Positions 10,347 through 19,368 of a DNA stretch of 64,000 bases are shown here, one piece after another (positions within the stretch are counted from its first letter, which is position 1; the number at the start of each line of letters is the position of its first letter). The translations under genes and the position numbers were made by a program. The notes below the pieces were generated by a model. It did not search any database, was not told the origin of the DNA, and saw nothing but the letters and a program-made list of their open reading frames with translations. The stretch comes from Streptomyces panaciradicis (GTDB taxonomy: Bacteria; Actinomycetota; Actinomycetes; Streptomycetales; Streptomycetaceae), in NCBI RefSeq assembly GCF_023516615.1, contig NZ_JAMGBF010000106.1, forward strand, positions 1-64,000. Reading direction: 5' to 3'.

Positions 10347-11933
10347 TCAGGGCAGCATCCAGTCCAGGACCGGCGAACTCTGGCCGACGACGATCAGGCA
10401 CATCACCAGCAGCAGACCGGCACTCCAGGGCAGCACCTTGCGCAGCAGGTCACCCTCGCGGCCGGCGAGGCCCACGGCCGCGCACGCGATGGTGAGATTC
10501 TGGGGGGAGATCATCTTGCCCAGGACGCCGCCGGAGCTGTTGGCCGCCGCCAGGAGTTCGGGCGACAGCCCCGACTCGCGGGCGGCGCTGACCTGCAGGG
10601 CCCCGAAGAGGGCGTTCGCCGAGGTGTCGGAGCCGGAGACGGCCACGCCGAACCAGCCGAGGACCGGCGACAGGAAGGCCAGCCCGGCGCCCGCGGCCGC
10701 CACGAAGTGGCCGATGGTGGCCGCCTGTCCGGAGAGGTTCATGACGTAGGCGAGGGCCAGCACGGAGGTGACGGTGAGGATCGCGAAGCGCAGTTCGTGC
10801 ACGGTCGCCAGCCATTCCTTGACGGCCACGCGCGCGGGCACCCCGAGCACGGCGGCCGTGCACAGCCCTGCGAGCAGCACGAGGGTGCCGCCGGTCGAGA
10901 CGACCGGCCAGACGAAGACGTTGCCGCCGACCGGTTCGCCGTTCGGTGCGACGACGTCCAGGAAGGGCCAGTCGTACGTCTGCGTGGCCCGGGCCAGCCA
11001 GTCCTTGACGGCGGGGATCTGCGCGACCGAGAAGATCACGACGATCAGGACGTACGGCGCGTAGGCGCGCACGACCTCGCGGCGCGGGTCCTCCTCGTCG
11101 AGCTCCTCGCTGCGCGCACCGGTCAGCACGGACGCGCGTACCTCCTCCCTGGCGGCCACGCGCGCGTGCGGTACGGCGACCAGGGCGGCCGCGCCCACCA
11201 GGGAGGCGGCGATGTCGGCGAGTTGGGCGGAGACGTAGTTGGAGGCGGCGAACTGGGCGACGGCGAAGGCGACTCCGCACACCAGGGCGGGCACCCAGGT
11301 CTCGCGCAGCCCGCGCCGGCCGTCCACCAGCCAGACCAGCACGAGCGGCACCACCAGGGCGAGCAGCGGGGTCTGACGGCCCACCACGGAGGCCACGGTG
11401 TCCAGCGGCAGCCCGGTGACCTGAGCGAGCGTCACGACCGGGGTGCCCATCGCGCCGAAGGCGACCGGCGCGGTGTTGGCCACCAGGGCGACGACGGCGG
11501 CGCGCACCGGGTCGAAGCCGAGGGCGACGAGCATGACCGAGCAGATCGCGACCGGCGCGCCGAAGCAGAAGGCGACGACGAGCGCCTGGATGCGCGGGTC
11601 GTCGGAGAGGCGCCCGAAGGAGCGGCGCAGGATGTCGAAGTGCCGGGTGCGGACGGTCATCCGGTACACCCACAGGGCGTTGACGACGATCCACAGGATG
11701 GGGAAGAGACCGAACACGGCGCCCTGCGCGGCGCTGGAGAGGGTCTGGCCCAGCGGCATGCCGTAGGCGAGCCGGGCGACCAGTACGGCCGCCAGAAGGC
11801 CCGTCAGGCCCGCGAGATGCGCTTTCACGCGGAGGCCGCCGAGCAGGATCAGGACGATCACCAGGGGCAGGGCGGCGACGAGGGCGGACAGGCCGAGCGA
11901 ACCGGCGACGGGTTCGAGTTTCTGGACGTACAC
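10347..11933 (-). CDS. L-lactate permease family transporter
   Basis: This membrane protein of about 528 residues has at least twelve hydrophobic segments. It carries LctP-family signatures: 'FGAPVAICSVMLVALGF' and 'FGAMGTPVVTLAQVTGLP' in the first half, and 'VSGSDTSANALFGALQ' followed by 'NSSGGVLGKMISPQNL' in the second. Family members import lactate or glycolate with protons. I chose the GTG at 11933 because GGGGAGG sits 5 nt before it. The gene is alone between manB and the DUF3499 gene. Three imperfect direct repeats lie 95-155 bp upstream of its start (12029-12085) and look like operator sites. Confidence 0.9.
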   Translation of the reverse strand: MYVQKLEPVAGSLGLSALVAALPLVIVLILLGGLRVKAHLAGLTGLLAAVLVARLAYGMPLGQTLSSAAQGAVFGLFPILWIVVNALWVYRMTVRTRHFDILRRSFGRLSDDPRIQALVVAFCFGAPVAICSVMLVALGFDPVRAAVVALVANTAPVAFGAMGTPVVTLAQVTGLPLDTVASVVGRQTPLLALVVPLVLVWLVDGRRGLRETWVPALVCGVAFAVAQFAASNYVSAQLADIAASLVGAAALVAVPHARVAAREEVRASVLTGARSEELDEEDPRREVVRAYAPYVLIVVIFSVAQIPAVKDWLARATQTYDWPFLDVVAPNGEPVGGNVFVWPVVSTGGTLVLLAGLCTAAVLGVPARVAVKEWLATVHELRFAILTVTSVLALAYVMNLSGQAATIGHFVAAAGAGLAFLSPVLGWFGVAVSGSDTSANALFGALQVSAARESGLSPELLAAANSSGGVLGKMISPQNLTIACAAVGLAGREGDLLRKVLPWSAGLLLVMCLIVVGQSSPVLDWMLP

Positions 11934-12028
11934 GGGCGCCTCCCCGATTCCGTCATGCGGAAAGCGATTTCTCACTTCGGCTTACGGAATGGTCGTGTCC
12001 GCGCCAAGCTCGCGTCAATGGCCGCGTA

Positions 12029-12085
12029 TCACTCGCATCGGCGTATGCATCACCCGCACCGGTGAAGGCAGCTCACTCGCATCGG
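12029..12085. promoter_or_regulatory. Three direct repeats TCACYCGCAYCGG upstream of the permease
   Basis: Copies lie at 12029-12041, 12050-12062 and 12073-12085, with start-to-start spacing of 21 and 23 bp, about two helical turns. The second and third copies are extended by a GGTGA on the right, giving local dyads (TCACC..GGTGA). The placement upstream of the lactate-permease-family gene suggests a regulator binding array. No regulator gene is adjacent. Confidence 0.5.
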
Positions 12086-12123
12086 TGAGTGCGACGCGTC
12101 CCACGCACGCGGGGAGAGGCGGA

Positions 12124-12543
12124 TCAGTTGTCCGGGGAGCGCAGCACCCGCAGGTGGCCGCGGCGCGCGACCTCCATGGGGTCCGCGGAGCGCGCCCCGC
12201 CGGCCTCGGCCGCCCGCTCCTGCGGACGGGCCGCCTCGCGCACCGCGTTGGCGAGGGCCTCCAGGTCGTCGCCGCTGGGGCGGGCCGGGGCGGAGCCGTC
12301 GAGGAGCCGGACGACCTCCCAGCCGCGCGGCGCGGTGAGGCGCTCGGAGTGCTCGGCGCACAGGTCGTAGCAGTGGGGTTCGGCGTAGGTGGCGAGCGGG
12401 CCGAGGACCGCGGTCGAGTCGGCGTAGACGTACGTCAGCGTCGCGACGGCGGGACGGCCGCAAGCGGTGCGCGAACAGCGACGTACAGGGCTCACGACGT
12501 TGGACGGTACCGCACTCTTGAGCGGGCCGCGACGACTCTCCAC
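12124..12543 (-). CDS. DUF3499 family protein
   Basis: This 139-residue actinobacteria-specific protein has cysteines arranged as 'RRCSRTACGRPA' near the N-terminus and 'HCYDLCAEHSERL' in the middle, which would fit a small metal-binding fold. Between them is 'LTYVYADSTAVLGPLA'. The C-terminal third is Ala/Arg-rich and variable. I chose the GTG at 12543 because GGGGGAG stands 7 nt upstream; earlier in-frame ATGs lack a site. The gene diverges from the zincin-like gene across 295 bp. The same pairing (DUF3499 gene beside a metallopeptidase-like gene and whiB2) is found in mycobacteria. The function is unknown. Confidence 0.85.
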   Translation of the reverse strand: MESRRGPLKSAVPSNVVSPVRRCSRTACGRPAVATLTYVYADSTAVLGPLATYAEPHCYDLCAEHSERLTAPRGWEVVRLLDGSAPARPSGDDLEALANAVREAARPQERAAEAGGARSADPMEVARRGHLRVLRSPDN

Positions 12544-12838
12544 CAGGTCACTCCCCCGTGTCGTGGTGTGAATCGCCCCACACGCCCCTTTCGCCACACC
12601 TTGCTGACCAGGGCGGACGCACCCCCGCGCGCCGTCTCACAGCCCACCGTCCGATCAACTCTCGGTACAAACACCGTCAATTGCCTCGACGTCGGCGGTC
12701 TGGGAGAGATACGGAATCGAGCCCAACCTTGGCTGGAATGGTCAACCTGTGACAGGCCGTACCCGGTGGCCGAACGGTGTCCGGGATGCCGTGTGGGGCC
12801 GGGCGGCCGGGCTCGGCGGGGACTACGCTTCACCAGTG

Positions 12839-13291
12839 ATGGACAACCCCGTACCGCACCGTGCCGCCGGCCGCCCCGGGCCCCGCCGTCGTGACCGCCA
12901 CGGCCGGGGCATGCGCGGCCCGATCGCACCGCCCCAGGTGCCGCTCGCCGCGAGCCGCGCCGACCTGTTCGCGGACCTGGTCCAGGACTCCGTGGAGCGG
13001 CTGGAGCGGCGCTGGCCGCAGCTCGCCGACATCGATTTCCTGGTCCTGGAGGTGCCGCGGCTGGACGGACCCGGGCAGACCTGGAACGACGAGGCGGTGC
13101 CGCTGGGCGGCACGATCGCCGCGCGCGACGGACGCCCCGCGCGCGTGGTCGTCTACCGGCGGCCGGTGGAGATCCGCACCAAGGGACGCGACGAGCGGGC
13201 CGCCCTGGTGCACGAGGTCGTCGTGGAACAGGTCGCCGAGCTGCTGGGGCTGACCCCGGAGACGGTGGACCCGCGGTACGGCGAGGACTGA
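12839..13291 (+). CDS. Metallopeptidase-family (zincin-like) protein with incomplete active site
   Basis: This 150-residue protein belongs to the small zincin family (DUF1025/Zincin_1 type). After a basic N-terminal tail, the domain runs from about residue 40, with 'FLVLEVPRLDG' and a closing 'LLGLTPETVDPRYGE'. The place of the HExxH zinc motif reads H-E-V-V-V-E-Q, so the second histidine is missing and peptidase activity is doubtful. I chose the ATG at 12839; upstream in-frame starts extend into the divergent promoter region. It converges with the DUF5719-like gene at a 16 bp gap. Confidence 0.8.
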   Translation: MDNPVPHRAAGRPGPRRRDRHGRGMRGPIAPPQVPLAASRADLFADLVQDSVERLERRWPQLADIDFLVLEVPRLDGPGQTWNDEAVPLGGTIAARDGRPARVVVYRRPVEIRTKGRDERAALVHEVVVEQVAELLGLTPETVDPRYGED

Positions 13292-13307
13292 GCCCCGCCG
13301 GCCGCCC

Positions 13308-14822
13308 TCACTTCTGCAGGACCGAAAGGTCCTCGTCGGCCTGCGGCACCGACACCAGCCCCCGGTCGTCCGGCAGCGTCTGGATGGTGAAGCCGGGGAC
13401 GCCGCCCTCCGTGGCCGACAGGGTCCGCGACGCGTACACCGGGCCGCCCGAGAGCGTCTCGACCGTCAGCGCGTACGTGCCCTTCGCGCCGTTCGGCACG
13501 GGAGCCTCGACGTCCTGGGTGGTACCGGCCTTGACGGTGTACGTCTTCGACACCGGCGAGCCGCCGTCGCTGCCCGCGGACGCGGTGACCTTCACCTGGG
13601 CGGTGCCGGTCGGCGCCGTGATCGACAGGGTGGAGCCCTTGCCGCTGTTGTCCGCCGACGTCGCGCGCGTGCCGACCGGGACCGTGGCCGGGAGGAAGGC
13701 CGTCTCCTGCTTGCCGGTCTTGCCGCGTACGACCTGCAGCGCCGCCACGACCGGCACCGCGCGGGCGGAGGGGGTCAGGACCAGCGAACCCGCCTCGCCG
13801 CGGGTGACGGCACCGAGGTCGACCGCGCTCGTCATCCCTGCCCTGACGTGCAGCGTCTCGTTGCCGGCGGGCGTGATCAGCCCGGACGGGGAGGCGAGGC
13901 GCACCTTCAGGTCGGCGTCCGTGTCACCCGGCGTGAAGGCGATCAGGCGGACCGACGTGGCGTCCTTGGGGATGCCAGGCAGCACGAGGCTGCCGGCCGG
14001 TTCGGTGGCGGCCAGCCAGTCGCCGCCCGTCTTGTCGTCCAGGGCCTGCACGGCGGCGCCCACGCGCCCGCTGCGTACGTTCACGTGCACGGTGAGGTCG
14101 GTCTGCTTCTCGTCGGTCAGTGTGGACAGCAGGAGCGGGTCGCTGGAGTGCGGCGGGACGGTGATGCCCTCCCCCACCGTGGACTTCAGGGCGCCGTCCT
14201 TGCCGTACAGCTCGACGTCCACGACGGCGGCCGAGTCGTCCGGGTTGGTCAGGTGGACGTAGTCGGTGCGGGTGGCGACCGTGCTGGCGCCCGGGAACCA
14301 GAACTCCGTGTCCGCCGCGGAGCAGTTGACGCCCTGCAGACCGCGGCCGGTGCCAGCGGCGACCTCAGTGGTCTCCTGCACCGTCCAGCCCGGCGCGAAC
14401 TTCCCCTCGGCGGTGCCGATCAACGCGGGGGCGTCGGCGCCGGAGGTGTCGCCCGTGACCGGGGTGCCGGGCTCCTTGGGCGTCAGGACCGGCTTGTCGG
14501 CCGCCTTCTTGCCCTTGCCCTTCTTGTCCTTCGTGCCCTTGCCGCCCGTCGCGCCGTCCGACTGCTCGGTCGCGGCCTGGAGTCGGGCCTTGCCCGCGCC
14601 TCCCGCGCCCTTGGTGACGGGCGTGTACGACGTGTACGAGGTGTCGGCGAGGTCGGAGGTGCTGGGCGCCGGGCACAGCAGCGTGGTGCGTTCCACGGGC
14701 AGTTCGGCCGCCGCCTTGGCGGGAGCCGCGCCGGAGGCGCCCGGCGCGGTGAGCGAGGCGACGCCCGTGATGGCGGCGAGGGCGGCCGTGCCGGCGATCA
14801 GGGAGAGGGTGGTGCGGTTCAC
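13308..14822 (-). CDS. Secreted DUF5719-like protein
   Basis: This 504-residue protein has an N-terminal signal or anchor segment (residues 4-33, ending in Ala-rich sequence), a Lys/Gly-rich low-complexity linker (about 95-115) and several beta-sandwich-like stretches. A repeated pattern of hydrophobic strands and 'PG(T/D)' turns suggests Ig-like modules. No catalytic motif is seen. The start codon overlaps the stop of the upstream giant glycosyltransferase gene (ATGA), so the two are translationally coupled and probably act together at the membrane. The same gene pair next to whiB is, from memory, conserved in Streptomyces. Confidence 0.8.
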   Translation of the reverse strand: MNRTTLSLIAGTAALAAITGVASLTAPGASGAAPAKAAAELPVERTTLLCPAPSTSDLADTSYTSYTPVTKGAGGAGKARLQAATEQSDGATGGKGTKDKKGKGKKAADKPVLTPKEPGTPVTGDTSGADAPALIGTAEGKFAPGWTVQETTEVAAGTGRGLQGVNCSAADTEFWFPGASTVATRTDYVHLTNPDDSAAVVDVELYGKDGALKSTVGEGITVPPHSSDPLLLSTLTDEKQTDLTVHVNVRSGRVGAAVQALDDKTGGDWLAATEPAGSLVLPGIPKDATSVRLIAFTPGDTDADLKVRLASPSGLITPAGNETLHVRAGMTSAVDLGAVTRGEAGSLVLTPSARAVPVVAALQVVRGKTGKQETAFLPATVPVGTRATSADNSGKGSTLSITAPTGTAQVKVTASAGSDGGSPVSKTYTVKAGTTQDVEAPVPNGAKGTYALTVETLSGGPVYASRTLSATEGGVPGFTIQTLPDDRGLVSVPQADEDLSVLQK

Positions 14823-17800
14823 TGCTGACTCCCGTCGGGACGCTCAGGGGCGTGCGGGTGCTGCTGCTGCGCCGGGTCGTACGCGGGGTCGTAGCCCTGC
14901 TGCTGATAGACCGTCGGGTCGTACGTCTGGCCGTACGCGCCCTGGGAGTCGCCGTACGCGTACGGGTCGTACTGGCCGCCCTGGTACGGATCCGCCTGGT
15001 ACGTCTGGTCGTACGCGCCCGCCGGGTACTGCTGGGCGCCCTGGTACTGCTCGTTGCCGTACGGGTCGTACCCGGCGTTCTGGTAGCTCGCCTGGTCCCA
15101 GTCGCCGTACGACTGCTGCTGCGGGACCGCGGCCGGGGGCTGCTCCGCGGGAGGGGCCGGGAACTCCTCCTCCGGGGCGCCTTCCTCGGCCTCCGACTGG
15201 GCGCGCAGGCGGCGGGCGCGGCGGCCCTCGCCCTCGACGGCCTGGGCGGGGATCGACGGCTCCTCGGGGAGGTCGTCGTCGATGTCGCGGCGCCGGCCCG
15301 GCAGGGCCATGACCACGAGGACGACGGCGAGGAAGCCCTGCGCCCACAGCCAGGCGGTGTGGGTGACGGGCTCGTCGTAGGTGACGTCCAGCCTGCCGCC
15401 GGAGGAGGGCAGTTCGAAGCCCTGGGCCCAGCCGTCGACCGTGGTGCGGGTGAGCGGTCTGCCGTCCAGGGTCGCCGTCCAGCCCTCGGCGGCGGTGTCG
15501 GCCAGCCGCAGGACGCGGCCGTCGGCTCCGGCCGGGACGGTGGTGTGGATGTCGACCGGTCCGGCGGCCACGGGCTGCGGGGCGCCGGAGCCGGAGGCGG
15601 CCACGATCGTCGCGCGGGCGACCTCCTGGTCGACGCGCCACAGGGCACTGCCGTCCTGCTGGCTGAGGCGGGACAGGCCGGGCGTGGCGTCCAGGACGCG
15701 GGTGACCTCGCGGGGGGCGCCCTTGTGGACGAGGACGTAGCGCACGGCGAACTTGCCGAGCTGGTCGGACTGGTCGGCTCCGGAGCCGGCGACCAGGTTG
15801 GCGACGACCTTGTCGAGCGCGCTGTTCTCGCCGTCGGCCGCGGCGGCCTCGGCGTCGCCCAGGCGGGCACCTGAGCCGCGCACCAGGGTGTAGCCGACGC
15901 GCGCGGCGGAGTCGCTGTCCAGGACCAGAGTGCGGGCCTGGTCGCTGGTCCCGCTCTCCTCGGCGACGAACGCGGGCACCTGCGTGGGGTCGCGTCGCTC
16001 CACCGGTCCGTCGGCGCCGCCGATCATCCAGCCCGCGGCGACCAGCAGCGGGCCGGCGAGCGAGGCGAAGGCGATCAGCGCGGCGACCGGCTGGCGCCAG
16101 CCGAAGCTCTGCTCGGCCACCCGCGCGCGTGCGCCGTCGGCGCCGAGGGCGGCGGCGGCGAGCAGGGCGATGCCGTAGACGAGAGTGGCCGGACCGGCCC
16201 AGGTCGAGCGGTTGGACAGCACCGCGAAGACCAGACCGACCAGGGCGACCGCCCAGGCGGCCCGGATCGCGGCCTGGCGTTCCGAGCGCAGCAGGGCGGC
16301 CAGCGCGGCCAGGACGACGCCGATCAGCATCAGCCCGTCGACCGTGCCCGGCCCGCCGGGGCTCATGCCGAGCAGGTCCAGCGCGGTGGCGGCCGAGGGG
16401 CCGTAGTCGAGTCCGGCCTCCTTGAAGAAGCCGAACGGCAGCAGCGTCAGCGACCAGGGCGCGAGGACCAGCAGGGGCGAGCCGAGCTGGGCCAGGAAAC
16501 GCAGCCCGTAGGCGGTGATGTCGGTGCGGCGCAGCGCCAGCACCGCGATGCCGAGGATCAGCGCGATCGGCCACACGATCGGGGTGAACGCCGTGGTGAT
16601 GGTCAGCAGCAGCGCGTACGCCCAGGTCGCGCGCCAGCTGCCGCGCGCTCCGGAGGCGTTCGTGACGCCGCTGGCGGCGATGCCCGCGCGCGCGATGAGC
16701 GGCAGCAGGACGGCGAGGACGGCGGTGCCGATGCGGCCGCCGGCGAGCGCGCCGGTGGCGGCGGGCAGGAACGCGTAGACCACGGCCGCCCAGGCGCGCA
16801 GCAGGCGGGACTCGACGAGCGGGCGGGAGGCGAAGTAGGCGGTGAAGCCCGCAAGGGGCACCGAGCCGACCAGCAGGACCGTCATCGCGAGTCCGGTGGA
16901 GCCGAACAGCACGGAGGCCAGCGTCGCCACGATCGCCAGGTACGGCGGCGCGGACGGGGTGCCGCCGGCGCCGACGGCGTGCCAGGAGTCGGTGTAGCGC
17001 GACCACAGCTCGCTCGCGTCGGCCGGGGCGGGCAGCAGGGCGCCGCCCGCGAGCGCGCCGCCGCCGAGCAGGGCGCGGCAGGCGACGAGAGAGACGAACA
17101 GCAGCACCAGGAAGAGCATCGGGCCCGGTTTGCGGGCGATGCGCTTGAGCCGGGCGAACTGCTCGATCTCCAGGAAGTCGGCGTCGTCGCCGCCCGGCCC
17201 GGACTCGACCGCGCCGCCGTGCCGTCCGGCGCCGGAGGCGGCGTCGGCGTCGGAGCTGCTGAAGAAGTTGCCCGCGACCTGTTCGACGGTGGCCCGCACG
17301 GTGGCGCCGGGCGGCGGGAACAGGGCGCGCAGCTCTCCCTTGTCGATCTGCGGGGCGCCGCGTCTGCGCCGCCCGGCGATGATCCGCTCGGGCCGCAGCA
17401 GGGTGCCCAGCAGGCCGCGGATCTCGTCGACGGCCTGTCCGGGGACCTTGCCGACGAGATAGGCGAGGGTGCGCAGGAGGGTGCCGAGCACGACGCGCAG
17501 CAGCACCCAGGGCAGCACGGCCGTACGTGAGTTGACGAACAGGGTGTAGACGGCGCCGGCCTTGTCGACCATGTGCGGGGAGGCGGCGCTGCGGCCCACG
17601 CAGTCGACGGTGCGGCGCTCCCGGGAGGCGGCCTCGGCGTGCCGGACGACCGCCTCGGGCGCGATCAGGACGCGCTGCCCGGCGGCGGTGGCGCGCCAGC
17701 ACAGGTCGACGTCGTCGCGCATCAGCGGCAGCCGCTTGTCGAAGCCGCCGAGGCCCTCGAAGACGTCGCGCCGCACGAGCATGCCGGCGGTGGACACCGA

Positions 17801-18466
17801 CAGCACCGGGCGGACGTGGTCGTGCTGGCCCTGGTCCTGCTCGCGGCGGTCCAGGCCGGTCCAGCGGCGGCCGGAGTGGGCGATGGAGACACCGACCTCC
17901 AGCAGCTGCCGCTTGTCGTACCAGCCGCGCAGTTTGGGGCCGACGACGGCCACGTCGTCGCGGCCGAGCTCCAGTTCGTTCTCCACGACCCGCAGCAGCT
18001 GGGCCAGGGCGTCGGGGTCGGGGGCGCAGTCGTCGTGCAGCAGCCACAGCCACTGGACCGGCTCGCCGTGCGGCAGCTCCGGCATGTCGTAGGCGTCGTC
18101 GCGCCAGGTGCGCGTGACGGGGTCCCAGCCGCTCGGCCGCTTCAGGTACGGCAGTTCCTCCGGGGTCAGCACCGGCGCGGTCCGCACCGCCTCCTCGACG
18201 GCCTGGCCGAAGCCGGTACGGCGGGCCAGGTGCAGCACCCGGTCGGCGCCGAGGGCGTCGGTGACCAGCTGGGCGGAGGCGTCCGCGCTGCCGGTGTCGG
18301 CCGCGACCACGTACTGGACGGGGCGCTCCTGGCCGAGCAGCCCGGCGAGCGCGTCGGGCAGCCAGCGGGCGCCGTCGTGGGAGACGAGCACCGCCGTCAC
18401 CACGTGACGCGGGAACTCTGGAGTGGCAGCGGGGTTGTGGGCTGCCGTGTGGCTGTGCACGGACAT
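14819..18466 (-). CDS. Giant family 2 glycosyltransferase with multi-pass membrane domain
   Basis: This 1215-residue protein has an N-terminal GT2 domain (about 20-290) that begins 'VTAVLVSHDGARWLPDALAG'. It has an acidic metal/nucleotide site in 'LLHDDCAPDPDAL', an acceptor-side 'MRDDVDLCWRATAAGQRVL' motif and 'VVRHAEAASRERR'. Around residue 440 a long membrane region starts, with at least ten hydrophobic helices up to about 840. An extracytoplasmic part follows, then a last helix near 1065 ('LWAQGFLAVVLVVMALPGR'). The final 105 residues are Tyr/Gln/Pro-rich. The architecture suits transfer of a sugar to a lipid-linked envelope polymer. The donor is unknown. It is coupled by a 4 bp overlap to the downstream secreted protein. 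Confidence 0.88.
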   Translation of the reverse strand: MSVHSHTAAHNPAATPEFPRHVVTAVLVSHDGARWLPDALAGLLGQERPVQYVVAADTGSADASAQLVTDALGADRVLHLARRTGFGQAVEEAVRTAPVLTPEELPYLKRPSGWDPVTRTWRDDAYDMPELPHGEPVQWLWLLHDDCAPDPDALAQLLRVVENELELGRDDVAVVGPKLRGWYDKRQLLEVGVSIAHSGRRWTGLDRREQDQGQHDHVRPVLSVSTAGMLVRRDVFEGLGGFDKRLPLMRDDVDLCWRATAAGQRVLIAPEAVVRHAEAASRERRTVDCVGRSAASPHMVDKAGAVYTLFVNSRTAVLPWVLLRVVLGTLLRTLAYLVGKVPGQAVDEIRGLLGTLLRPERIIAGRRRRGAPQIDKGELRALFPPPGATVRATVEQVAGNFFSSSDADAASGAGRHGGAVESGPGGDDADFLEIEQFARLKRIARKPGPMLFLVLLFVSLVACRALLGGGALAGGALLPAPADASELWSRYTDSWHAVGAGGTPSAPPYLAIVATLASVLFGSTGLAMTVLLVGSVPLAGFTAYFASRPLVESRLLRAWAAVVYAFLPAATGALAGGRIGTAVLAVLLPLIARAGIAASGVTNASGARGSWRATWAYALLLTITTAFTPIVWPIALILGIAVLALRRTDITAYGLRFLAQLGSPLLVLAPWSLTLLPFGFFKEAGLDYGPSAATALDLLGMSPGGPGTVDGLMLIGVVLAALAALLRSERQAAIRAAWAVALVGLVFAVLSNRSTWAGPATLVYGIALLAAAALGADGARARVAEQSFGWRQPVAALIAFASLAGPLLVAAGWMIGGADGPVERRDPTQVPAFVAEESGTSDQARTLVLDSDSAARVGYTLVRGSGARLGDAEAAAADGENSALDKVVANLVAGSGADQSDQLGKFAVRYVLVHKGAPREVTRVLDATPGLSRLSQQDGSALWRVDQEVARATIVAASGSGAPQPVAAGPVDIHTTVPAGADGRVLRLADTAAEGWTATLDGRPLTRTTVDGWAQGFELPSSGGRLDVTYDEPVTHTAWLWAQGFLAVVLVVMALPGRRRDIDDDLPEEPSIPAQAVEGEGRRARRLRAQSEAEEGAPEEEFPAPPAEQPPAAVPQQQSYGDWDQASYQNAGYDPYGNEQYQGAQQYPAGAYDQTYQADPYQGGQYDPYAYGDSQGAYGQTYDPTVYQQQGYDPAYDPAQQQHPHAPERPDGSQQ

Positions 18467-18639
18467 CGAGGTACGGGCCCCGGTTCGGTGGACTGCGGTG
18501 GACGTCTGTGCCCCGTGGGGGCGGCGAGGCGTCTCGGACGAGCGACCACACTATCGGCTGGGCAGCACAGCGGCCCGCCGCCTGTGGACAAGCCACCTGC
18601 GACGGGCCGTTCGTCGGATGCGGAGCGGGAGGTACGGGG

Positions 18640-18903
18640 TCAGACGGCGGCCTTCTTCAGCCTGCGCCGCTCCCGCTCGGACAGACCGCCCCAGATGCCG
18701 AAGCGCTCGTCGTTGGCGAGGGCGTACTCGAGGCACTCGGAGCGCACCTCGCAGGAGAGGCAGACCTTCTTGGCCTCCCGGGTGGAGCCGCCCTTCTCGG
18801 GGAAGAAGGACTCGGGGTCGGTCTGGGCGCACAGCGCGCGCTCCTGCCAGCCGAGTTCCTCGTCCGCGTCGTCGACCAGCAGTTGCTGCACCAGCTCGGT
18901 CAT
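18640..18903 (-). CDS. whiB: WhiB transcription factor (sporulation septation regulator)
   Basis: This 87-residue Wbl protein holds a [4Fe-4S] cluster and works with WhiA and the principal sigma factor to switch on sporulation septation in Streptomyces. Four cluster cysteines are visible at 25, 48, 51 and 57 (C-x22-C-x2-C-x5-C), followed by the G-I-W-G-G turn at 69-73 and a basic C-terminal tail R-R-R-L-K-K for DNA binding. Length and sequence match the S. coelicolor developmental WhiB. An ATG preceded by GAGGGG sets the start. The gene is divergent from the cysteine dioxygenase-like gene across about 670 bp. The mycobacterial counterpart whiB2 lies in the same neighbourhood, next to fbiA-fbiB. 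Confidence 0.96.
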   Translation of the reverse strand: MTELVQQLLVDDADEELGWQERALCAQTDPESFFPEKGGSTREAKKVCLSCEVRSECLEYALANDERFGIWGGLSERERRRLKKAAV

Positions 18904-18976
18904 GTGCGCCCCTCGTCTGTCTTTCGCGTCCCCGTGATGTAGCCGTTACCGTTTTCGGCTGAACGACACGAGTGAA

Positions 18977-19006
18977 ATTACAAGTGTGCTGCTCCGGGCG
19001 AGTCAA
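18977..19006 (-). promoter_or_regulatory. Candidate whiB promoter
   Basis: On the minus strand TTGACT (19006-19001) and TGTAAT (18982-18977) are separated by 18 bp, close to the principal sigma factor consensus. This would give a leader of about 65 nt before the whiB ATG. Streptomyces whiB is known to have more than one promoter; only this one is clear by eye. Confidence 0.5.
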
Positions 19007-19332
19007 GCCGAGATCTGCTATTGGGCCCCTTATTCACTCTGCGGAACCAAGGCTATGCGGAAAGTGTTCAAATCGGCATAAACCTTGACATGCAGATGAG
19101 GCCCGGGAGGGCCGTGGGCCCCTTGCAGAGCCTTCACGGGAAAGGACGCCCGGATGTTCGATCCCGTTCCACGCGCCCCACGAAGCGAACCGGATCACGT
19201 TCGGATCACGAGATCGCAACGAGGCCTGACGCGCGGTTGTGCGCCTTGTGTCCCGGTCCCCCGCTGAACAAACCTTTCATCACCCAGATGGACCGGATGA
19301 GGTGAAAGCCGTCCCACATACCGGGTGTCGAG
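19007..19332. other. Long intergenic DNA between whiB and the poly-Cys leader
   Basis: This stretch of about 325 bp lies between the divergent whiB promoter and the promoter of the cysteine dioxygenase leader. Short open frames exist on both strands but lack ribosome-binding sites and typical codon bias. A second TTGACA at 19085-19090 has no matching -10. Other whiB promoters or regulator sites may lie here; I cannot assign them. Confidence 0.5.
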
Positions 19333-19361
19333 TTGACAGTGAAGGTGTGAACCGCTGTCCT
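19333..19361 (+). promoter_or_regulatory. Candidate promoter of the poly-Cys leader
   Basis: A perfect TTGACA (19333-19338) and a weak TGTCCT (19356-19361) are separated by 17 bp. The predicted transcript start would fall at about 19369, the A of the leader ATG. The leader would therefore be translated from a leaderless mRNA, which agrees with the lack of a ribosome-binding site before that ATG. Confidence 0.45.
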
Positions 19362-19368
19362 TGTGGGC

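Noticed and set aside
14844..18596. A second long minus-strand frame (1250 codons) over the giant glycosyltransferase
   Set aside because: Arg/Pro/Gly-rich out-of-frame shadow without any domain; the other frame has a clear GT2 domain and membrane helices.
19021..19305. A 94-codon frame upstream of the cysteine dioxygenase gene
   Set aside because: No ribosome-binding site, poor codon bias and no conserved feature; it spans the divergent promoter region.
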